A DNA stretch of 64,000 nt from Schistocerca nitens (GCF_023898315.1 NC_064621.1:121833561-121897560), one strand, 5' to 3'. Counted from the first letter of the stretch, positions 44,100-56,878 are shown. Numbers and translations: made by a program. The notes: generated from the letters alone by a model not told the origin.

Positions 44100-46480
44100 A
44101 AGTCAAATAACTGACCTTGAATGTCAGAGTGCACTACTCCTGTATGAAGCAAAGCAAAAGCAACCTACTTTTGGACTCCCAAAGTTTGAGCTTTTCTGAG
44201 ATTTGTGGTTTGATGACTACTGCAGTCATCAAAGCCACACAACATGGGCTGATGACTTTTTAGGCTTTGCATGCCAGTGTGATTTTCCCCATAAACACTG
44301 TGGAACATCATATGTTGAATCATTAAACTGTGATGCTACTGTATGTCTGTCTTCTGACAGAGAAGTTAGTGTGAAGGCTTTATAATCATTTGATCCAATT
44401 CTGAGCAAAGCTCACAAAGTAACAGCATTGATGCATGCTATGTTTCATAATGGTTCTAGTATCCCAAAGCAAGTGGAAGCTGATAAAAAAAGTTTCCTCC
44501 ATATCGTCCTCAAATGGCATCACTGGCCATTCCGTGAAGTCACCTGTTTTGTATGGTGCAAACCGGGGCATTTCACAAGTGTCTGCCTTAAGACAGCAAG
44601 TGACAAAAACAGCTGCCAGTGTGCTGCTCAGTATCCTGTGGTGACAACAGCACCAGCGGATGGGACGCACGAGCATGTGCTACAGCTGAAAATTAATGGA
44701 GCAATGGCAGAACTACAGTTTGGCACTGGCACAGCCATATCTCTGATTAATGTGAACATATACCAGCGCATTGGCTCTCCACAGCTGCAGTATCCGCAGA
44801 GCAAAATAGTGAAGTACAATGGGCAGCCAGTCCCATTGTGGGGTTCGACCATAGTCCAACTAGACCAAATGAACCTGCTTTCAACCAGGATTCCATTCAA
44901 AGAACTTGATACATTATGTGCACAATACAAACAACTGTTTCATCTACATTATGTTGTGCAACAAGGTTTCAAGCCCACATATCCTTAAAACAATCATCAG
45001 TGCTTAAGTTTTGTAGAGTATATCCAGTGCCTTTCATTATGTGTCATCAATTTAAAGTGGAACTAGATATATTACGTAGTATGGGAGAAATATCACCAGT
45101 ATCATTTAGCCAGTGGGGAACACCCACGGTACGAGTTAACTATAGGTAATCCATGGTGGAATAACGGCAGTATTATGAAAATGATACTTGATTCCCACTT
45201 CTCACAAAGTGGAGGCACTGAGTTGCAGACAAGCACAACAGAAAGACTGCTATACATGAAGCTTTCCAGCTTTTTGAGTGCTGAGGTAGGAAACACTGGT
45301 CTTAGTGGCCAGAGACAAAGTCATGCATGTATGAGAGTTGAGCTTGTGTGAATGCGTTTTCTGCTTCCGAAGAATGCCTTTTGGCTGAAAGTTTAATGTA
45401 TAGCAATCTTTTCGTTTTGCTTGTCTGTGCCTCAATCTATTTTCTGTATAATGAATAGCAATCTATCATTTTCATAATATTCTCACAATAGTTAAGAAGC
45501 CAAGAACTTGCAGCAGTTAAAGTCTACAATCAGCACTTCAGCTAATGTGAATCTGTATACAATTCATAGGACTGAGAAACTGCTGGTAAAATTAGCTGGG
45601 ACCATGATTTTTGCAAGATAGATATCACTGACACCAATTTCATTTATCTGTAGATCACTACACAAAACAGGTTTTAGTGATTAACACACCATTTAGCTCA
45701 TATCTTTATAACTGACTCGACCACAGTATCCCTGAACGAGTTAATTATTCAGACGACTTGCTCAAGTGAGCAGTAATTGCAAAAAGCTAAAGATGATGTT
45801 TTAGTGGATTCAAGCTTATGGTATGCATAGTTGAATCAATACAATGTTTTTGTGCCAACTGTACTCACAGAACATAAGTAAAGACTCCTGTCCACAGAGG
45901 ATGATGTGGATGTAGTCAGTATCTTACTAGCTCCTAAGAACCTCAAAGAGCTACAGTAGTTCGTGGGCAAAGTTAATTATTATGCCAAATCCATTCCCAA
46001 AAAACAACACAGATGTCCTACCCGCTTAATCAATTGTAAAGAAAATGAGTTAAATCCATGCATGCAGGTGTGGTTGAAAGCTTTTTGCAACTTAAAAAGG
46101 GCCTTAGGCCAATGTCTTTTTAGCAACGTTCAATCCGGACAAATGCACAACGCTGACGCCTTAGAATGCAGCATTACTATCGCTTAAATATGCCTATGGC
46201 ACATAACAGATCATTGCAGCACAACAAAATTACAAACAGAGAAAAGTGATACTGTTTCCAGTGCTTGTCACACATGACCAACTCCACTTGACTAGCACAG
46301 ATGACAAAGTAGAAAGAGTATCACACCTGACAGCGGACTAAGCACCAGTGACATCAAAATCAATAGTGCTGTCAACTATATGGTAATCTGTAGTTACCAT
46401 TTTACAGTGTGTCTACCAAAAGTGCAGGCAGTTTGAACCACTTAATGAGGCTACACGTATGAAAATTGTTCAAGTTTGCT
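44100..46480 (+). pseudogene. Gypsy-type LTR retrotransposon remnant (gag-pol)
   Basis: Plus-strand reading gives a gag end (CDFPHKHCGTSYVESLNCDA, about 44279), a zinc-knuckle relic CFVWCKPGHFTSVC (about 44545; the second Cys position appears to be Trp), then a protease with ELQFGTGTAISLIN (about 44711). The protease catalytic DTG is GTG here, so it is inactive. The stretch is open from 44428 to 44988. It continues with the RT entry (YPVPFIMCHQFKVELDIL, about 45020) and SFSQWGTPTV, and much later KNLKELQ and FVGKVNYYAKSIP (about 45938-46000), the RT-to-RNase H connection. Large parts of RT are missing or shuffled. I found no LTRs. Confidence 0.7.
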
Positions 46481-49400
46481 GGGGTGCCTAACTAAGTCAG
46501 TATTTGTTTTACAAACACTAAAACCATTTTTCTTTATGCAATATAATATTTAATATAAATAGTCACCATCACAGGCCAATGTTTGTAGAAACAAAACAGT
46601 ATTAGTACATAAAATAATTTACTAGAGTAGTCTTTGAAATAGAAGGCAAAACACGACTTATAATTAAATATTATACTGCAACAAGAAAAAAGGTGTTTGT
46701 ATTTATAAAAAAAATATCTGAAAATGTTCAGTAAGCCAACATACAATTGTGCACTTGCATATTTGTTTATACCTTCTAATCAAATAATTGTTAAAATACG
46801 TAACTGAAATATTCTTGGGAATCATGCTGTATTGTTGTGCAATTATTCATTGTTGTAATAAGAACTATTCTGATACTGACCCACCTTCCTTTGATAATGA
46901 TAAACCAAATACACAACTTTTCACTTTGTAATAGATGAACAATTTGTTCAACATATTACATTTCTGGCATATTTCTCAGTCTACAAATGTTACATTAATT
47001 TTTACTCTTTCATTCCACAAATTCAGTAATGTGTCTGAACTGAACACTTGGCAACCAAAATGTGCTACGTGAAAAACAAATTCCTTTAAACAAAAACAGA
47101 TTAATGAAAACATTGTTGTCACAATGTGCCAATGATCATCCTGCCTTAACAAATACAGTACCCACATATATATTACACACATGTAAATACAAATGGCAGT
47201 TATGAATTACAAATTGATATCAAAGTTCCTTGCTGTTGCCTTTTATCTAAGCTATACCAGTCACTTCACCCAAGAATGTCACAACCTAATTGGAATGCAA
47301 TTTTTTCTGAAAATTTTTCAAATAAATGAGTATTATGCTGAAATGACACATTTAATAATTTATGAATCAAAAATAGTTCTCATCTCCACAATACTTCTAA
47401 ACAGCATTTCTTAAATGCCATTTCTAATGTCTAGACAACCCATAAGTTTCTTAACATACTAAACAATTTCAGTTCAACCATAACATTCTTCTTTAATCAA
47501 GGAATATAAATAAGAAACCATTGTATTTCATATATTACAACCTAAAAACTTTGTTTTTCTTTGCCCAGGTCTTACATAAAAATCCTGTCAACATACTAAA
47601 GGTAATGATATCACAAGTAACTGTGTGTGAATAGAGTGTAATAACAAGACCTATGCTCTACTGCAAGTAGGGAAAGAATTCTGTACAAATGTTGACCAAA
47701 ATGTGTTCATTATCTGAATGAGTTGTTTCACCCACCAGCACAAAATAATTATTTCACTTGAAAATTTACAGACGAGGTTATAGGCATGAAAGTGACGATC
47801 TAAATTAAATGCTTATACAATGATTCATTCAAATATTGAAACACATTAATTGAAATTAATCAGAAATATGTATCACAGCAATGACAAACTTGAATCCTCC
47901 CATTCATACGGCTAGACTACCCTACCGCCTAAAACATCAAAACAACTAGTTTACTTTATCACCTGCTTTGATGGCCAAGCAGTCAGAACAACATTTACCG
48001 TTTTACTTCACACCTTCTTTAAGTTATATTACATGGTGGCTGTTACATAATATATAAACAAAAAATTCAGAAACATAACACAATAATACCTATAAATGAA
48101 ATATAGAAGGGTAAAAAGTCATTTCATTACCCTGAACTTCCAATCACACTTGACAGGAACCATAAATCAGGACTTTTCAACTACAATTCAATTATCCATC
48201 ACGCTATAGACACTCATAATTCTACTGATATACAACTTTTGAGTGAAACTGTGGCAACATATCACAAGGGAGAAGCTTAAATAAATGAACACAATAATCA
48301 ACCACAAAGTTATGAAAAACAGTCCTAGTGGATGAAATTTGATGAGTAACTTGTGATGTTAAGGTTCAACAAAAGATCTGTGATATTTTAAATGGGATTT
48401 ATAGTTATCAGAAGACAATTTCACCTTAAATTAAACGGACAGTCTGCTAATTTCTGTTTCCTTGATAAACTCAAGTGAGAAACCAATAGTGGACACATGA
48501 CAGGCTGAGAAGCAAGAGATACAAATGACTTTTTGAAAAAATTGAGATAAATACGCAAATATGCTGTCCATTTCGACTCTGCGCACAGAAAAGTAATACA
48601 GATGCAGCTCTGCCTGCTGATACTACTCTCTGCTGACTGAACTCTTGCTCTACTTGATATCTGTAGTTTGTACAGAGATCTAAACTAACAGAAGTTAATT
48701 GTTGACAATGTGTAAACCTCTTCCTGAGGATTGTTAATTTTGTTGTCAAGGCTGATAAAGCTAAGCAGCTGAATATGCATAAAAACAGAAAATAATAGTT
48801 AGATTCCAGATGGATATACAGTTATAAAGCTACAGATTGGTGTATTTGAAGTTATTAAATGGTCCTTCACTAAATCGAGGTTGTGATTGTCACTATTCAG
48901 GACCGCAGCTTTTATTTTATCAGGCTGCAACTACAAGCTAGCGAACAGCATATATATATGCACTTACATCAGAATGCAAACTCTAATTTCGCACTTATGT
49001 ACGTAGTTACCTCCAGGGAACTTTGGATAGGGAAAGAAAAAAATCTAATAAAAGGACAGGGTAGGAGAAAAGCATTAGTTACTGTTTCCTTTACTTCATT
49101 TCAGATCGACACTGGCTAGAATGATGGTAAATAATTACCTGAACACTGGCTCTCCAGCTTTTGATGTTTACTCTGCACTGGCGAAATCTTTCTCATGTAA
49201 GTGTAGCGATAAGTCAACCAATGATGTTTTAGTTTTTCATGAAAACTCAAAACTGAAAAGAAAGCCCTGTAGCTGTTTTAAGACTCATTCACAGCTCTAG
49301 ATATAAGTGTAATGACAAATGTTTCTGAAGCACAATGTCAGTAGACAGTTCTCTGGCAACTTGTGATGTAGAAAAGGAATTACAGCATCAAGAAAACACA

Positions 49401-49652
49401 ACAAGATAATAAAACTAGACAGCCTTAGAATCTGCAAAGAATTCATGCTGAAACTACAAGATGTCTATAAATTCCTTTTCACTAGGGTAATAAGCAATTT
49501 CTCTTTGTAGTGGAGCATCACCTATAGACTAGGGTAAGATACAAAAAGAATCTAACAAAACCTTGAACATGAATGAACTTTTGGAAGAAGTTCCCATGTA
49601 TATCTCAAATTACAGCCAACTTCAAACTTCAGATAAGAAGTACCTGAATGAG
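46481..49652. other. AT-rich region without recognisable genes
   Basis: About 3.2 kb with no assignable coding, tRNA or transposon sequence. Short frames on both strands are not conserved motifs I know. It could be intronic or intergenic host DNA. Confidence 0.45.
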
Positions 49653-49709
49653 ATTTTCACTCTAGCGGAGTGTGCACTGATACGAAACTTCCTGGCAGAT
49701 TAATACTGT

Positions 49710-49785
49710 GTGCCGGACCGAGACTCGAACTCGGGACCTTTGCCTTTCGCAGGTAAGTGCTCTTACCATCTGAGCTACCCAAGCA
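49710..49785 (-). other. tRNA-like sequence in repeat, copy 1
   Basis: Minus strand: TAGCTCAGATGGTAAGAGCA gives a D-arm/A-box, and GGTCCCGAGTTCGAGTCTCG gives a T-arm/B-box. The stem TTACC/GGCAA has one mismatch and the position before the anticodon is G instead of T. This fits a tRNA-derived SINE core, not a working tRNA gene. Confidence 0.75.
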
Positions 49786-50032
49786 CGACTCACGCCCTGA
49801 CCTCACACAGTTTTAATCTGCCAGGAAGTTTCATATCAGCACACACTACGCTGCAGAGTGAAAATCTCATTCTGGAAACATCGCCCAGGCTGTGGCTAAG
49901 CCATGTCTCCGCAATATCCTTTCTTTCAGGAGTGCTAGGCCTGCAAGGTTCGCAGGAGAGCTTCTGTTAAGTTTGGAAGGTAGGAGACGAGGTACTGGCG
50001 GAAGTGAAGCTATTAGGACAGGGCGTGAGTTG

Positions 50033-50108
50033 TGCTTGGGTAGCTCAGATAGTAGAGCACTTGCCTGTGAAAGGCAAAAGGTCCCGAGTTCGAGTCTCGG
50101 TCGGGCAC
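50033..50108 (+). other. tRNA-like sequence in repeat, copy 2
   Basis: Plus strand: TAGCTCAGATAGTAGAGCAC, stem TTGCC/GGCAA around a seven-base loop TGTGAAA, then GGTCCCGAGTTCGAGTCTCG. It has intact polymerase III box-like elements. It belongs to the composite repeat, and the loop lacks the usual T before the anticodon. Confidence 0.75.
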
Positions 50109-50138
50109 ACAGTTTTAATCTGCCAGGAAGTTTCATGA

Positions 50139-51389
50139 AGTACCTGCTCGGCAGCCTGAACACTCCCATTAGTACCAACTTCTCACAACTCTGTGATGGA
50201 AACATTTGTTTCTTACAAAGGGATGGGCCTGGAGGCAGGTCTTCACATACCATAATCAGAGTTTTCATCATCACAGTTGTGACACGTGTCACAAATACAA
50301 CAATCTGTTGCATAGCTCTGATGAATCTAAATAGGAACATTGCTTTACCATTAAAGAGCAGAATTCATAAGACAAAACAAAAGGGCAGACAGTGTGTCGC
50401 CATCAAATCAAAGTAATGTGACAGTGCATTTCGACCTACAAGAGACCCTGCATGAGTTTTAGCTTTCCACAAGCAAATTTTGTTATCTTTGTCAGTAATG
50501 ATAGGCCTACTACTGTGGCATCCATAATTTGAAGTACAGGAAGGTCAATATATATAACTGAGGAATGCGAGCATGCCAAGTACATGAAATCGTTACTCAT
50601 ACTGTCTTGTTTTAGGCAGAACTTGAGTGTCAAGCATTAGATATAAGAAACACCACTAATTCAATTCACCATATCTCATAAGTTCAGTTTATTCCTAATG
50701 GCAGTGGAAGCACTCCATATAGCGGACTGAATTACTCAAAAAAAATACAGCAACCACATACTTAAATAATGTTATTTTATGCAAGGAAGTGTTATGGCTT
50801 TAACTCATCTTCAACTTGTGTTAACTACCTCTGTCTTCCCCCCTTCAGTTGAATCAATTGTAAAAAATATCCAATACTGACTACATATGCTAAATGGAAG
50901 AACTCACAAGATTTGAAATGATTTATATCACCCATACATTGTTTACACATGGCAAATTTGAAGAACAAAGATGAACCAGAAAAAAGGGATCAAGATTCCT
51001 GGGAGTACTTAGGATAGGTAGAGTTTGCAAAAAATGCGCACAATGTCCTATTGAATGGAATGATAAAGTAGCAGTTGAAGGCTATAAGATATCTTCATGG
51101 TAGCTTACTGATATATGGACAATGTTCAAGACTGAACTGTGCTTTATACAATTCTTTCCAAACTAAAACGTCTTCTTAATAAATGATCTACGAAATGTGA
51201 TGGCCTGGAACTCTGACATGACAAAGTACACTTTCTGATTTGATCATTAACCCATTCTGTCTTAACAACTAGCTTAAAACGCCCTCTTATAGTTTGAAAG
51301 AAATATAGTTATAATTTTCTTCTGTGAGCAAAATGCAAAGGTGCCATGATAAAATATTACAAAGTTTTAATGTCACTGGCTTAGAAATG
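50139..51389. other. No recognisable feature
   Basis: AT-rich sequence; nothing assigned. Confidence 0.4.
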
Positions 51390-51530
51390 ATTTGCTTTTT
51401 GTTACAGTCTTCAACCTGAAAATTGGTTTGATGCAGTTTTTCACACCAGTCTTTTCTATGCAGGCCTCATCTCCTGTATAGCTACTACAACCTACATCCA
51501 TTTCAACTTGTTTACCCTATTCGAGCCCTG
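51390..51530 (-). mobile_element. RTE-type LINE 3' UTR fragment
   Basis: A short stretch around CTGAAAATTGGTTTGATGCA and CTATGCAGGCCTCATCTCCT, which resembles from memory the 3' UTR of the RTE-type family found at 11340-13780. Only the terminal part is present, so this would be an extremely 5'-truncated copy. Confidence 0.5.
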
Positions 51531-52324
51531 GTCACAATTTTGAGATAAATATTTCCAATGTCCCTTCAAACAAAGTTGTTTATCTCAAAGCAAGTCATTG
51601 TCAGTTCTATCACTTTGCTTATGGGTGATTAAAAATCAAACAACAGTCGATGTCATTATCTACTGACTTGATACCTGCAGCAAATCACATAAATACAGTC
51701 AATAAACCTTTCACCATAGAGGTGCATGTGTAGAAGATTAAAATAATAAGTGCTGTGATGATGTGGTGGATGATTCAAAGTGGTAGAGCCAATCCAGAAG
51801 AAAGTATGAAATACTTTTATACCTTATGTCTTGTTTCTTTGCTGTACTCAAAACACAGGTTTAAAAGGAGTTTGAGGGTTGAAGCACTGGTATGTTTCGG
51901 AAGTGACCCGAATATTATTTTTTTGTTTCATTTAAATCTGATCAAATTGTAAAGCTGAAGCATTGGCAACTAAAATGATCAAGTGCTCCAAAAAAAAACT
52001 GCCATTTTGTATATCTAGTAACAATATATATGACGCAGGACATTTATCGATGCTCATTTACAAATGAAACAAATAGCAAGTATATCAAATCCAAGTATAT
52101 GTCTTTCTCTACAATCAATAAATGTTACTTTCTGCAACATGGAAAAAGTAGCAGCTCCAAGACAAGAATAGTTTTCTTTATAAAAATATGAAAATTATTC
52201 CTAAATTTGCAACTGTGCCACACCAAAAGTGTAACTGTCAGATTTTTCAATCAATAATCAAATGTCTTCTGTATTCCAGAAATCTAAACACAACAGTTTC
52301 ATTTTTAATACAAAAAAATACCTC
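51531..52324. other. No recognisable feature
   Basis: AT-rich flank of the intact LINE. Confidence 0.4.
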
Positions 52325-55300
52325 AACGGTAGTGAAGGCGGAGAGAACGAATCTCGGTACGGTGGAACTAGCGGAAGAGGCACATAATACAATAAATCCA
52401 CCTTGCGTCTGACTTGTAACAAGCGGCACTGTGGTCGGCGTCTGTTCACCAGAGCTGCGGCCGTAATACAAATTCTGGAACTAACCACTCCAGTCTTAAC
52501 CACTGAGCTTTTCTGAGCTCAACCCTTTGATTCTAAGTACTATTATGGAGCGTTTGAGTAATTACAAAATTACCCCAGGTGGTAACAAATCCTCCGCCAT
52601 CAGTGGCGCAACTAGTCTATCGGATTCTGGGGAGACTAGGCTGAAACGCTATATCCCAAACCAGAGGAAATCGAAGTCTTTTGACCAACTCATGCCCAAG
52701 GTCGAAACATTTTTTGGCACTATCAATATTAACTCTCTCTTGACACCAGGAAAACTCTATAAATTAGGAGACACACTAAAAGAACAAAATATCAAAATTT
52801 TAGCCCTGCAAGAAACAAGGTTGCCTGATGAGAATACCATGGATTTTGGAAACTACCGATTGTTTAAAAGTAAAACAGACAAAAGAATTCTTAAAAACAC
52901 TCCGCATCTGGGTGTTGCATTCGCAATTTCGCAAGACATTCTTGGCTCCGTAATCGAAGTAAATCCAGTAAACAACAGACTAATGACAATTTCCATGAAA
53001 TGTGCAAATAAAATGTACTGTTTAATTAACGCACACATGCCTATCAACCAGGAGAATAAAACAAATCCAGAAAAAGTAAATAAGTCATGGGAAGTGTTAG
53101 AGAATACAGTCTCCAAAATTCCTCAAAATTATGTAAAGATTTTAATGGGTGATTTTAATGCGCAGTTAGGGAAAGAGAGAAAATTTAGAAAAACGGTCGG
53201 TGAATTCCCTGCACATAAATGGACCAATCAAAATGGAAAGAGGCTGGTAGAATTTTGCAGAAATTTCAATCTCAAAATTATGTCAAGTCATTTTAAGAAA
53301 AAACCTTCAAAACAAAAGACATGGCGATCACCTAACAAGGACATAGGTGAATTCCAAATTGACCATATTGCAATCTCGTATCCACGTCACAAAGAAATTT
53401 TAAATGTTCAAGTTCGTAAAGGCGCCAATATTGACTCAGACCATTACTTAACCCGTGTGAAACTAAAGCTAAAACCCCAAAATTTCAACAAAAGGACACC
53501 ATTAATCCCCAAATTTGACACCAGTAAAATCCAACCATCATTATTAGCAGATGAATTTGACAAAACAAGTGCACAAAATTGGGAACAACTCAAACACAAG
53601 ATTATCAAAACAGCTCAAGATCAAATTCCTTTACGAAAACACAAGAAACATGCTTGGTGGAATGAAAACTGTGATCATGCAATTAAAGCCAGACAAGAGG
53701 CATTTAAAGCATGGAATAGCAACAAGACAGAAGACACACATGATACATTCATGGCAACTAGAAAAGACACTTCAAAACTAATTAGACAAACAAAAAGACA
53801 ATATGAGAATAGTCAACTCTTAGAAATTGAAGAAGATTTTCAGAAATACAATACCAGAAATTTTTATAAAACTTTTAAAACCAAAATAAAGGGGTACCAA
53901 CCCCAGAATCTTTGCTTCAAGAAGGAAAATGGACAGTTGGCTCTTAACAACCAAGAAAATTGCAAAGAACTTTCTAAATATTTTAAGAATCTTCTAAATT
54001 GCCCCGAGCCCACAGAAAGATTTCCACCAAAAATTCCCCAACAATGCAATCCAGTTTCACTTGCACCAAATGAAGAGGAAATCATTAAAGAAATTCATAG
54101 GTTGAAAAACAACAAAGCATCTGGTGAAGATGGAATTGTTGCAGAACTTTTAAAGGCAGCTGGTCCAAAAACCGTTAAAGAAATTACTTCAATCATGCAA
54201 AACATTTGGCAAACTGAAAAAATTCCTGATGAATGGAAAACCGCCTTGATTCACCCACTTCATAAGAAGGGAGACAAAACTGATGTTAATAATTACAGAG
54301 GAATTTCTCTTCTTCCAGTCACATACAAAACCCTCTCTCAATGTCTTCTGAACCGAGCACAACAGCAACTTGAATGGAAAATTGGCGAATATCAAGCAGG
54401 TTTCAGGCCAAATAGATCTTGCCCAGAACAGATTTTAGTCCTCAAACTAATTCTCAGACATCAAAAAATTTACAATAAAAAACTAGTTTGTACCTTTGTA
54501 GATTTTAGAAAGGCTTATGACTCAGTGGATCGTGAATCTCTTTTCCAAATTGTGAAAGAACAAGGCCTGGATCCTAAAACCACGGCAATTATCAGAGACA
54601 CGCTAACTGGTACAAAATCAAAAGTAAAGTTCAGAGGAGAAATTTCAGAATCCTTTGAAATAAAAACAGGCGTGAGGCAAGGTGATGAACTCTCTCCGTT
54701 GCTATTTAACTGCGTTCTAGAAAAAGTAATACAAGAGTGGCGCGAACGAAAATTGGAGTTCAAAATTGACCAACCAGTGAAATTAGGACGAACAAATATT
54801 CGAATAGACTGTTTGGCCTTTGCAGACGACTTGGTTATTCTAACGCAGGACATCCAAATTGCTCAGAAACAAATAGAAATCCTTAAAGAAACAGCAGAAA
54901 GAGTAGGTCTCCAAATCTCATTTGAAAAAACACAGTATATGACTAGCAACAAACTGGCACCCAAACTTTTGGAAACTAAGTATGGAAAAATCAAAAGAGT
55001 TTCGCAATTCAAATATTTAGGTGAAACAATCTCAGAGACTGGTCTAGAAAAAATTGGAAATGAAATTCGTTGTCAAAAGATGGAGACAGCTTTTAGACTT
55101 ACAAAAGACATCTACAACAAAAAATGTCTCTCGAGGTACTCTAAATTGAGACATTACAACACGGTCATAAAACCAAAGTGCCTTTATGGGGCTGAAACGC
55201 TAATTTTAAACAGAAAAAAGGACATTCAAGAAATCCAAAAAAGAGAAAGAAAAGTAATCAGAAAAATTCTAGGTCCAAAATATACTGAAGAAGGAACATA

Positions 55301-55760
55301 CAGGCTAAGAGCAAATAGTGAAATTCAACAATACACCAGCATATATTCAGATATGAAAAAACGCAGATTAAAATTTTATGGGCATATTAAAAGAATGGAT
55401 GCTACCAGACTAACTAAACAAGTAGTGGAATTCTACGAAAATCGAAGTAAAGCTAAATCTGAGACAATAAAATGGATTGCTGCTATAAAAGAGGACTTGA
55501 AAGAGGCAGATATAAAACAAGATGAAATTCAAGACAGAAAATTATTTAGGCAAAAAATTCATGACTGGGTAGTTGGTCAAGCTGAAAAACCAAAGAAAAC
55601 TGGAACCACATGGTCTGATGAAAGGAAAAGAGCTCATTCCGAGAGAATGAAAACAATTTGGGCAGAGAGAAAGTCTAAAAGAAAATAACTGAATGCCCCG
55701 TGATTGTACTTCGCGTGGTCCAGTAGGGCCCAAACGTGAATAATAATAATAATAAAATAT
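52325..55760 (+). mobile_element. RTE-like LINE with an intact ORF
   Basis: A leader of about 220 bp that is more GC-rich than the flank begins near 52325. It is followed by one long ORF and a very short 3' UTR (55689-55738) ending in an (AAT)n tail at about 55739-55756. Single ORF, short UTRs and a microsatellite 3' end fit the RTE clade. I could not identify a target-site duplication with confidence, so the exact 5' edge is uncertain. The ORF is open throughout, making this the second potentially competent LINE in the window. Confidence 0.85.
52545..55688 (+). CDS. RTE-like LINE protein: endonuclease and reverse transcriptase
   Basis: Start chosen at the first ATG (52545); the open frame extends a few codons upstream without ATG. 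Product is 1047 residues. A ~50-residue N-terminal extension precedes the endonuclease (about 53-310), which has LQETR (Glu90), MGDFNAQLG (201-209), IDH (272-274) and SDHY (298-301). The reverse transcriptase (about 510-790) carries NNYRGISLLP (582-591), FVDFRKAYDSVD (651-662), GVRQGDELSPLLFN (709-722) and LAFADDLVIL (757-766). There is no RNase H. Then comes the usual YGAETL and GHIKRMD region. The C-terminal tail (1022-1047), rich in Lys/Arg/Ser/Glu, has a WSDERKRAHSERMK pattern. All checked catalytic residues are present. The codon use is A-rich, unlike the GC-rich I-like LINE. Confidence 0.9.
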   Translation: MERLSNYKITPGGNKSSAISGATSLSDSGETRLKRYIPNQRKSKSFDQLMPKVETFFGTININSLLTPGKLYKLGDTLKEQNIKILALQETRLPDENTMDFGNYRLFKSKTDKRILKNTPHLGVAFAISQDILGSVIEVNPVNNRLMTISMKCANKMYCLINAHMPINQENKTNPEKVNKSWEVLENTVSKIPQNYVKILMGDFNAQLGKERKFRKTVGEFPAHKWTNQNGKRLVEFCRNFNLKIMSSHFKKKPSKQKTWRSPNKDIGEFQIDHIAISYPRHKEILNVQVRKGANIDSDHYLTRVKLKLKPQNFNKRTPLIPKFDTSKIQPSLLADEFDKTSAQNWEQLKHKIIKTAQDQIPLRKHKKHAWWNENCDHAIKARQEAFKAWNSNKTEDTHDTFMATRKDTSKLIRQTKRQYENSQLLEIEEDFQKYNTRNFYKTFKTKIKGYQPQNLCFKKENGQLALNNQENCKELSKYFKNLLNCPEPTERFPPKIPQQCNPVSLAPNEEEIIKEIHRLKNNKASGEDGIVAELLKAAGPKTVKEITSIMQNIWQTEKIPDEWKTALIHPLHKKGDKTDVNNYRGISLLPVTYKTLSQCLLNRAQQQLEWKIGEYQAGFRPNRSCPEQILVLKLILRHQKIYNKKLVCTFVDFRKAYDSVDRESLFQIVKEQGLDPKTTAIIRDTLTGTKSKVKFRGEISESFEIKTGVRQGDELSPLLFNCVLEKVIQEWRERKLEFKIDQPVKLGRTNIRIDCLAFADDLVILTQDIQIAQKQIEILKETAERVGLQISFEKTQYMTSNKLAPKLLETKYGKIKRVSQFKYLGETISETGLEKIGNEIRCQKMETAFRLTKDIYNKKCLSRYSKLRHYNTVIKPKCLYGAETLILNRKKDIQEIQKRERKVIRKILGPKYTEEGTYRLRANSEIQQYTSIYSDMKKRRLKFYGHIKRMDATRLTKQVVEFYENRSKAKSETIKWIAAIKEDLKEADIKQDEIQDRKLFRQKIHDWVVGQAEKPKKTGTTWSDERKRAHSERMKTIWAERKSKRK

Positions 55761-56878
55761 TTTCTGCTGCTTGCTGAAATTTTGTTGTATCTGTTTCCCT
55801 TAGAAAATAATACTCACTGTTAAGTGTCATTAGAATACAATGTTTACTTATAACTGCATTTAACTAAGCTTCTCAAGATAAGGCTGGGCATTATTATTGC
55901 ATAACCTTAAACCATTTGCAAACAAATATGTGGAATCCACGAAGTCTAACAAATGAAGTACGTGTAACAGCTACTAAGTATTATCTAACAGTGTTACCAG
56001 TAAACAAAAGCAGTATATATTTTAATGTGTTAAGTATCCACAGACTGTCCGACAATAAATTAGCTTTTCTGGTATAGGCACACAATTCTCCAGTTGTTTT
56101 CTTTCACACAAAATATTTCAATAGTAATGGTCTAGTCACAACACATAAAACACTGGTGTGGACAGAAAGTAAAACGCAAAAATTTTGCTCTTTACTTTCC
56201 ATTTTCTCACATCTCTAGTGTTTTTGTTGTTGAAATTATGAACTAAGTTATTTCTGAGTATGTGTCCACTATTGCTCTTTACACTCTTTCCTTACTTCCC
56301 AAACACAAATTTTTTTATAGCTATTATACAACATTTATGTGTGTGCTGTGTCTTTCAGTCAATATTGATAAGCAGCATTATTCCTTAAACAACAATTTGG
56401 TATATTCTACAGTGCATGAACAAGAAATAACGAGATGCATAAAACCTAAAACATATCAGCAGAGTATGAAGAGGCCAGGCACTGATCTACTTCGTTCCCT
56501 GATACACATGTTTTTACTTAATCATTATTTAAGAAATTTTAAAACCCGTGCTGTTGTCACTAAGTAGAAAATATGTGAATTATCTCAGGTGCAAGTAATA
56601 AGACAAACATTTTCTCAATACTATAAGCATATGTTGTCAAAATTAACACAAGACCGTATTTTTTAGTGAATAATACAAACAGAATCATTCCTGTGTGAGG
56701 TTATCCAGAAGTGAGTACACAAAAATGACATACAACTTATCTACTCCTGGCTGGAGTAACAGTGTGGTAGAAATAAAGATGGTTCTCACAAAATATTTCT
56801 CACTGAGGATAACACGAAGTACTCAACAAAAACATCATGCATGTGCATATTTTCACACCAAATAGAAAAATTATGAAG
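55761..56878. other. No recognisable feature
   Basis: AT-rich spacer between the LINE and a Tc1-like element. Confidence 0.4.

Larger units (their letters stand above)
49653..50138. repeat. Composite repeat with two inverted tRNA-like cores
   Basis: A left unit (49653-49873) is flanked by inverted ends, TGAGATTTTCACTCT and AGAGTGAAAATCTCA. It carries a minus-strand tRNA-like core (49710-49785). The sequence continues through a common internal segment to a plus-strand core (50033-50108), ending in TTTTAATCTGCCAGGAAGTT. That end also occurs inverted near 49688 and in sense near 49810. So it is a multi-part, partly palindromic repeat; a diverged relative lies at 28984-29190. I know similar sequences as common in locust-type genomes. 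Confidence 0.85.

Noticed and set aside
49710-49785. Functional tRNA gene
   Set aside because: Part of a dispersed composite repeat, mismatch in the anticodon stem and wrong base before the anticodon.
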